Under the pieces are notes generated by a model. That model was not told the origin of the DNA, made no database searches, and was given only the letters and a program-made list of their open reading frames with translations. Position numbers and translations under genes: made by a program. A stretch of 64,000 bases of DNA. Source: Bacteroides sp. 224 (lineage in GTDB: Bacteria > Bacteroidota > Bacteroidia > Bacteroidales > Bacteroidaceae). The DNA lies in assembly GCF_010500995.1 (NCBI RefSeq), contig NZ_QVMK01000014.1, positions 1-64,000 of the forward strand. Direction: 5' to 3'. This document shows, in pieces, positions 57,551 through 64,000 of the stretch (positions within the stretch are counted from its first letter, which is position 1; each line of letters begins with the position of its first letter).

Positions 57551-59224
57551 TTATTCCTTATTTTTATGATTCAAACCTATTTGCATCACCATATCTTCAA
57601 ATTCATCGCGAGAGATGGCTGCTTTATTTCTTAGTTTCGTCCGATAATTATAAATGGTACTTAATGAACAGCGAAGAAAGTCTGAGATCTTGATGCTATT
57701 TGTTATCCCAAGACGTAAAAGTGCATAGATTCTCAACTCTTTGTTTAGCATACTCTCCGACTTGAGGATGATCTGCTCCTCTTTAGTCAGCAGAGAATTA
57801 AAGTCAGATACGAAAGTGGGGTAAAGTGTGAGGAATATGCGGTCGAAATGCTCATACAGTTCATCAAGTTCGTTATCTATGACGGTGGTTGATTTCAAGC
57901 TCTTCATCAACTTCTCATACTGCTTATTAGCTCCCAGCTTATACAAAGACTTTCGATATTCCTCCATTTTATCGATATAGGTAGAACATAAATCAAAGAA
58001 CTCAGCGATATATTGTTCTTTAACCTGATTGGACTCATAAAGTTTGTTGTTTGTATCATATAACAATTCGTTCTTCTTATTCAATTCATTGTTTAGCTCT
58101 ACAAGTTTTCCATTCATTCCGGATAATGTTTCTTTAATAGCAGATACTTTTTTCATTTGCCTATATATATAGAAGACCAATGAAATAAGGAATAAAGTAA
58201 GCAAACTTATCAACACTAAATATAGAAGGAGTTGCTTTTTAGATGAAGCTTCCTGCTTCTGATACGAAGCATTAATGATGGGATAAAACTTAGTGAGCTG
58301 AGCTGTACGAAACTGCACATTACAAAAAATGGCATCTTCAATGGCCGACTGTGTAAACTTAAAGGCTTTAGTAATATCGCCAGCATCATGAGCTATAAAC
58401 GCAAGACGCTGGAAGGAAGCATTTTCTTTAATGGCATTTTTGATATCTGCCATGGCAGAAAGAGAATAGTATTTCCGCTCCAGCAAAGTATTCTTTTTTA
58501 CTCCATATACCACAGCCAGAAGATGAGAGACAATTGCATAAGAGGGAGTATCCGGATCTTCCTTCTCAAGTAAGCTCAGCAATATTTGTTCGGCCCCCTC
58601 TATTTCACCTTTAGCAATTAATGCATTTGCATAATTAACTTTATAGGAATGAGAGTCCGGATCTAATACCATTAATAAAGAATCGCGATACATGGCATTT
58701 TGTTTCTCATACTTAGGCTGATAGCTTGTAGCCCCATAATGCTCGTAAAACTGACAATAGGAACTATAATAAAGCGGTAATATACTGGCAGGAATTAAGT
58801 CTCTTCGAATATTTTTCAAGATTCTTTCCGATTCAAGGTACATACCGGACGAGGAATATAAAGTAGCTAATTGAAGGCTCGTTATATATTTTTTCTCAGA
58901 ATCGGCCAAGGTATCTACAATCTGAGTATTTCTTTGCACATAATAAATGGCTGAATCAAGTTTAAACTTTCTATATTCATTATATAGATGGTTATTGACT
59001 TCATACTCATGCTCCGGAGATATATTCTCAAAATTCAATAAACTCTTTAGCTCCTTTATACGCTGCTCTTTCTTTATTATATATTCTTGCTTATTGTCCA
59101 TAAGCTGTTCTAAAGAAGCTGATATAGATTTTATATCATCACTTCCATATAAGGATGTATATAATAGGCATAAAACCGGTAAAACAAAACATTTTCTAAG
59201 AATTGTGTTTTCACTATATTCCAT
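57551..59224 (-). CDS. Membrane-anchored TPR regulator with DUF6377 DNA-binding end
   Basis: 557 residues from the ATG at 59224 (signal-like N-terminus MEYSENTILRKCFVLPVLCL). A periplasmic helical TPR-like region (~60-320) precedes one membrane helix (~325-350, LLLYLVLISLLTLFLISLVFYI), a coiled coil (~360-420), and a C-terminal cytoplasmic domain with a LuxR-like HTH: LTKEEQIILKSESMLNKELR and ISDFLRCSLSTIYNYRTKLRNKA. This matches DUF6377 proteins. Its position 198 bases upstream of the glycoside operon, on the same strand, suggests it senses a periplasmic signal and controls that operon. Confidence 0.85.
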   Translation of the reverse strand: MEYSENTILRKCFVLPVLCLLYTSLYGSDDIKSISASLEQLMDNKQEYIIKKEQRIKELKSLLNFENISPEHEYEVNNHLYNEYRKFKLDSAIYYVQRNTQIVDTLADSEKKYITSLQLATLYSSSGMYLESERILKNIRRDLIPASILPLYYSSYCQFYEHYGATSYQPKYEKQNAMYRDSLLMVLDPDSHSYKVNYANALIAKGEIEGAEQILLSLLEKEDPDTPSYAIVSHLLAVVYGVKKNTLLERKYYSLSAMADIKNAIKENASFQRLAFIAHDAGDITKAFKFTQSAIEDAIFCNVQFRTAQLTKFYPIINASYQKQEASSKKQLLLYLVLISLLTLFLISLVFYIYRQMKKVSAIKETLSGMNGKLVELNNELNKKNELLYDTNNKLYESNQVKEQYIAEFFDLCSTYIDKMEEYRKSLYKLGANKQYEKLMKSLKSTTVIDNELDELYEHFDRIFLTLYPTFVSDFNSLLTKEEQIILKSESMLNKELRIYALLRLGITNSIKISDFLRCSLSTIYNYRTKLRNKAAISRDEFEDMVMQIGLNHKNKE

Positions 59225-59262
59225 AGTCCGGAGTATTTTAAGGATTGTATTAGTTGTATATC

Positions 59263-59282
59263 TGTGATAAATCACAAAATTA
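59263..59282 (-). promoter_or_regulatory. Promoter of the DUF6377 gene with an overlapping palindrome
   Basis: Minus strand TAATTTTG (59282-59275) is an exact -7 box. It overlaps the perfect palindrome TGTGAT-AA-ATCACA (59263-59276), a good candidate operator next to the transcription start. Confidence 0.6.
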
Positions 59283-59361
59283 AGCTCTTGTTTATGAATA
59301 CAAAATAAATTCGAGGTATTTCGTCGTTTTTTTGCGAAAATGTTCTTTGTTTATAAAAAAA

Positions 59362-59396
59362 CTCCCATAAAAAAGCAATAACCTTTTCTATGGGAG
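59362..59396 (-). terminator. Terminator of the winged-helix gene
   Basis: CTCCCATA/TATGGGAG (59362-59369, 59389-59396), 19-base loop; on the minus strand the stem is followed by a run of seven T bases. Confidence 0.85.
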
Positions 59397-59420
59397 CTTC
59401 TATGAATAGGTCTTCAGTTA

Positions 59421-59639
59421 TCAGCCTATATATACATTTACACATAAGTAAATATACAGTTCATCTCCTTCCTGAGTAAATTCAATTAGATTTTCGCGTG
59501 CTAACCATCCTAATGCCGAACCCAGTTCTTTATCTCTCAAACCGGATTTGTTTTTCAAATCTTTGTAACTCCACTTAGAGTTATCTACCAATAAACGCCA
59601 TACTTGCGTAGCATAGGCTCCAATTTCACTTTTATTCAT
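59421..59639 (-). CDS. Winged helix-turn-helix protein (DUF2582 family)
   Basis: 72 residues, close to the usual family length. The winged-helix pattern is visible: EIGAYATQVWRLLVDNSKWSYKDLKNKSGLRDKELGSALGWLARENLIEFTQEGDELYIY, with the recognition helix in KELGSALGWLARE and the wing in the FTQEGDELYIY hairpin. It probably binds nucleic acid, but no target is known to me. It lies between groEL and the DUF6377 gene, all on the minus strand, with separate terminators before and after it, so it is likely monocistronic. Confidence 0.75.
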   Translation of the reverse strand: MNKSEIGAYATQVWRLLVDNSKWSYKDLKNKSGLRDKELGSALGWLARENLIEFTQEGDELYIYLCVNVYIG

Positions 59640-59787
59640 AATTAAATATTTATAGGTTAAAATAATAGCTTACAACGCCAAGTTCATAAAGGTATAAAAA
59701 AATATTCAATGAGGCATTACAGGGAAAAAGGAAAAAAAGACAAAAACGACATTCGGAACATACTCAGCGTAAAAGAGCATAAAGAGA

Positions 59788-59823
59788 AAGGGCATTCCCC
59801 TGATAATCAGGATGAATACCCTT
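59788..59823 (-). terminator. Terminator of the groES-groEL operon
   Basis: A long interrupted hairpin (AAGGG/CCCTT ends, ATTC/GAAT middle, CCTGAT/ATCAGG top) about 32 bases after the groEL stop, followed by TTCTCTTTA on the minus strand. Confidence 0.85.
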
Positions 59824-59854
59824 AAATATACGATATGTTATTGGATGCGTTTTA

Positions 59855-61498
<1,644 letters not shown>

Positions 61499-61499
61499 T

Positions 61500-61681
61500 T
61501 AGTTTTTAAGTTTTAAGTTTTTAAGTTTATAGGTTATAAGTTTGGAGTTTTTGAGTTTGGAGTTTAAAGTTTTTAGGTTTGGAGTTTATAGATTACAAGA
61601 AAGCAATTACACATTTCCGCATGGAAAACTATAAACTATAAACTTTAAACTATAAACTCAAAAACTATAAACTCAAAACGC
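61500..61681. repeat. Heptamer-rich inverted element with CCATGCGG core, between groES and groEL
   Basis: On the minus strand, GAGTTTATAGTTT-type repeats (61681-61625) run to CCATGCGG (61624-61617), then an AT-rich spacer, then ATAAACTCCAAAC-type repeats reaching just before the groEL start. The halves are largely complementary and can fold into a long hairpin. Core and layout match 41269-41395. Confidence 0.8.
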
Positions 61682-61682
61682 C

Positions 61683-61955
61683 TTACCCCAAAATAGCGAG
61701 TACATCGCTTTGACGCATGATCAGATATTTACCGCCTTCTACTTCAAGTTCGGTTCCGGCATATTTTCCGTAAAGTACGGTGTCGCCTGCCTTTAATACC
61801 ATTTCTTCGTCTTTGGTTCCTTGACCAACTGCCACTACTTCACCTTTCAAGGGTTTTTCTTTTGCGGTATCGGGTATAATGATACCACCAATTGTTTTCT
61901 CTTCTGCAGGTGCAGGAAGTATAAGTACTCTGTCTGCTAACGGTTTAACGTTCAT
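61683..61955 (-). CDS. groES: Co-chaperonin GroES (Hsp10)
   Basis: 90 residues. Typical GroES sequence: [35 protein letters not shown] with the mobile loop [12 protein letters not shown], then [35 protein letters not shown]. It caps the GroEL ring. It is first in the operon with groEL downstream on the same strand; a Bacteroides promoter lies 45-74 bases upstream. Confidence 0.99.
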   Translation of the reverse strand: MNVKPLADRVLILPAPAEEKTIGGIIIPDTAKEKPLKGEVVAVGQGTKDEEMVLKAGDTVLYGKYAGTELEVEGGKYLIMRQSDVLAILG

Positions 61956-61999
61956 AATTCTACTTTTTTATTTGTGATTTATATTAAAATTAATTGTTA

Positions 62000-62029
62000 C
62001 AACTATACTCTTACCAAAAATGTGCCAAA
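62000..62029 (-). promoter_or_regulatory. Promoter of the groES-groEL operon
   Basis: Minus strand TTTG (62029-62026), 18-base spacer, TATAGTTG (62007-62000): one mismatch to the -7 consensus and the same spacing as the etfB promoter. Confidence 0.6.
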
Positions 62030-62072
62030 TAAAGAAACAGACATTCTGTCAGTTTGTTCTTGCCCTTTCAGG

Positions 62073-64000
62073 CTATTCTATCATCAGAAACCCATTCCAC
62101 TTCTCCGGACTATCGGGGTATTCCTTCTTTAAAGCCACCAATGTTTTCCTGAAAGCAACTAACGGACTCGCTTTCTTATCCCAAATGGAGTAGAATGTTT
62201 TCATAAACTCAGAAGTTTCTTGGTCGAATACCTCACGCAGGCTGACAATCATATTCTTCGCTCCGGCCAGTCGCAAAGCGCGTTGCAATCCGTACACGCC
62301 TTCGTTGCCTTGCACATCTCCCAACCCGGTGACACAGGCCGACAGCACTACCAAATCGACCATTGAAAGATCTAAAGTCGATACTTCATAAGCAGTCAGC
62401 ACGCCATCGTCTACCACTTTGGTTTGCAACCCTTTGTTCCAAATGTAATTGCAGCCGGTAAATAATAGTCCGGATCTGAACAGAGGATCTTCTGCCGTTT
62501 CATAAACACTCTGAGCGATTCCCGGTATTGATTCCTGCGCTTCCTCTTGGGCACTATAATAGCCATGAGTGGCCAAATGCAATAAAGAAGGTTTTTGCTG
62601 TTTCACAAGGTTTATCCAATTCGTTTTGGTAGCCTCTTCGTCGGTTAGTACAGACACCTCCCACTGATTATGGCTTAAACAGCTATCAATGTAGCTTACT
62701 TCTTCTTTCGTGCCGGGCAGATAATCGAAACCTACCGAACGTTTGCTGCGAAGCATCCGGCCTGCATCTCCTTTTACTGTATTACTTGGGGGTATCTTTG
62801 TCAGCCTTTGCTTCACTTTTTCAGGCGAAAGGTCGTAATCTGCCCCTCCCACCAGCACGGCCTTTTTAGGGCTAAAGTTTGTATAAGAGTATTTCTTTAG
62901 TGCTATCACATCTTTGGTACTCAACAAATTGCGTATAAACATTTGCTCAAATGCATAGTTCCCACTTATATCTTTTAATGTATTGAATGATACCGAATGC
63001 AGCAAGCCAACAGGCGAGATAAAACTACATAATACACCGGACAAATGCTTTTTGACAGGATGCCATATCAAGCCACTCACCGCTTCATTATCTTGATTTT
63101 GCAATGCTTGCCTTAACTCTTCTTCTTCGCAAAGCCGAACCACCTGCGGGTGTTCGCTATCCTTTTTAAGAATCAAGGCATAATACGCATAAGATACTTC
63201 GCCATCATCTGCCACTTCTATGCTCCGCACAAATTCAATAGCAGCTTCTTGGGGAGTTAGGGCTTCCTTCACTTCTTTTGCCGACTTGAGCAATTCCACC
63301 CCCAATGCTTTATAGACGCTGCATTTATTCAGCAATTCTTTTTCCAATTCCCGTTCTTTGGCTTTTAATGCCTGATGCTTTGTTACGTTTAATTCGTTGA
63401 CGGGTGACATTTGTGCAATCAACTGTTTCTTTACCACTGCCAACTCGTCCCAAAGAGCTTTCAGTGCTTCGTCGTTGCTGTTTTGGATAAACTGCCGCAC
63501 GCGGCTGTTCGATTGCAGTAATAGGCTTTTTGTCAGAAGTTCATTATCATAAACAAGAGTCGAAAAAGCTGTATCTCCCAGTAAGGCTACAAGAATGCGT
63601 ATCTCTTCGCTGATTCCCAAATACTTTGTCCAGAAAAAAGTACGTTCATCTTCTGTCATAAAGGCAAACTTCTCCGATATATTTAACTGAATCCAAATAA
63701 TTGCGCTTCCATATAGCGATAAAGAACTCTGCAAATCTCCCGACAGCAGATAGGTGAGTGCCATTTCTTTTATTACATTAAGAAAACTCTCGGTTTCGGA
63801 AAAGCCCAATGCTTTATAGCCATCTATACACTGTCCATATATATCTATTGCTTTTTGATACTCCTTTTGGTTAGACAACACTTTAGCATACGATGCCAAC
63901 AATGCATAATATCTATAAGATTGATTTCCATAGTGCTTTTCCACCCATGGTAGTAGTTTTTGTACTTCTTGTTCCAACTGCCGGTTGTCTTTGCTCTCAT
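62073..64000 (-). CDS. TPR-CHAT domain protein, 5' part outside the window
   Basis: The frame is open to the right edge (in-frame codons reach 63998), so the gene is incomplete at its N-terminus. The visible part has TPR-like helices (YRYYALLASYAKVLSNQKEYQKAIDIYGQCI), a helical middle region, then a C-terminal CHAT (caspase-like) domain. The putative dyad is present: His in LLHLATHGYY (codon 62565-62567) and Cys in VVLSACVTGLGDVQGNEGVYGLQRALRLAGA (codon 62334-62336). CHAT peptidases cleave partner proteins, often in stress or defence systems; others are of unknown role. It is 117 bases upstream of groES on the same strand. No partner gene is visible. Confidence 0.85.
   Translation of the reverse strand, partial: ESKDNRQLEQEVQKLLPWVEKHYGNQSYRYYALLASYAKVLSNQKEYQKAIDIYGQCIDGYKALGFSETESFLNVIKEMALTYLLSGDLQSSLSLYGSAIIWIQLNISEKFAFMTEDERTFFWTKYLGISEEIRILVALLGDTAFSTLVYDNELLTKSLLLQSNSRVRQFIQNSNDEALKALWDELAVVKKQLIAQMSPVNELNVTKHQALKAKERELEKELLNKCSVYKALGVELLKSAKEVKEALTPQEAAIEFVRSIEVADDGEVSYAYYALILKKDSEHPQVVRLCEEEELRQALQNQDNEAVSGLIWHPVKKHLSGVLCSFISPVGLLHSVSFNTLKDISGNYAFEQMFIRNLLSTKDVIALKKYSYTNFSPKKAVLVGGADYDLSPEKVKQRLTKIPPSNTVKGDAGRMLRSKRSVGFDYLPGTKEEVSYIDSCLSHNQWEVSVLTDEEATKTNWINLVKQQKPSLLHLATHGYYSAQEEAQESIPGIAQSVYETAEDPLFRSGLLFTGCNYIWNKGLQTKVVDDGVLTAYEVSTLDLSMVDLVVLSACVTGLGDVQGNEGVYGLQRALRLAGAKNMIVSLREVFDQETSEFMKTFYSIWDKKASPLVAFRKTLVALKKEYPDSPEKWNGFLMIE

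Noticed and set aside
62010..62030. TTGGCAC-like sigma-54 promoter upstream of groES
   Set aside because: The -24/-12 spacing is off by one and the -12 GC is missing. A TTTG-N18-TATAGTTG promoter of the normal Bacteroides type overlaps it.

Overview
The window comes from a member of the Bacteroidales, most likely Bacteroides or a close relative. The reasons are SusC/SusD pairs, a hybrid two-component system (HTCS), lipoproteins with Bacteroidetes-type signals, an HU-HIG protein, a DUF6377 regulator, and many upstream boxes matching the Bacteroides -7 consensus TAnnTTTG. Species cannot be fixed from this sequence alone. I saw no rRNA, tRNA, insertion sequence, phage gene or CRISPR array.

Layout. 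1-9550: an SLC12-like permease convergent with valS, a Cys-motif membrane protein, a DUF3810 putative metalloprotease, mazG, and three small envelope genes that may be an orphan immunity-type cluster. 9554-32039: a long minus-strand polysaccharide utilisation locus (PUL): PL1 pectate lyase, fasciclin lipoprotein, SusC, SusD, two fasciclin lipoproteins, SusC, SusD, a six-hairpin glycosidase-like lipoprotein and a DUF4450 protein. The divergent HTCS sensor-regulator (32340-36608) probably controls it. Beyond lie an HU-HIG protein and an esterase-GH105 fusion (37480-40002) that also fits pectin or rhamnogalacturonan breakdown.

40392-44125 holds etfB-etfA-acyl-CoA dehydrogenase. An AraC regulator (44256-45089) is divergent from a three-gene RND efflux operon (45260-50989). 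51094-52016 is an ECF sigma factor gene broken by an in-frame amber codon plus a membrane partner gene. 52362-52769 is a small membrane protein gene.

52849-59224 is a five-gene unit: two Gfo/Idh/MocA oxidoreductases, a DUF1080 lipoprotein, a secreted TIM-barrel isomerase/lyase and an upstream DUF6377 regulator. Its gene content and order match, from memory, the B. thetaiotaomicron BT2156-BT2160 locus, which acts on glycosides through 3-keto intermediates. 59421-61955 holds a winged-helix protein and groES-groEL. A CHAT-domain protein runs off the right edge.

The least explained structure is intergenic. There are several families of short repeats: two loci with the same ACCCGGGTGT core at an exact 23-bp period; a five-unit 22-bp array next to the broken sigma gene; nonamer GTGCGTTAG repeats that can form mutually exclusive hairpins; and two related elements with a CCATGCGG core, placed inside the etfB-etfA and groES-groEL operons.
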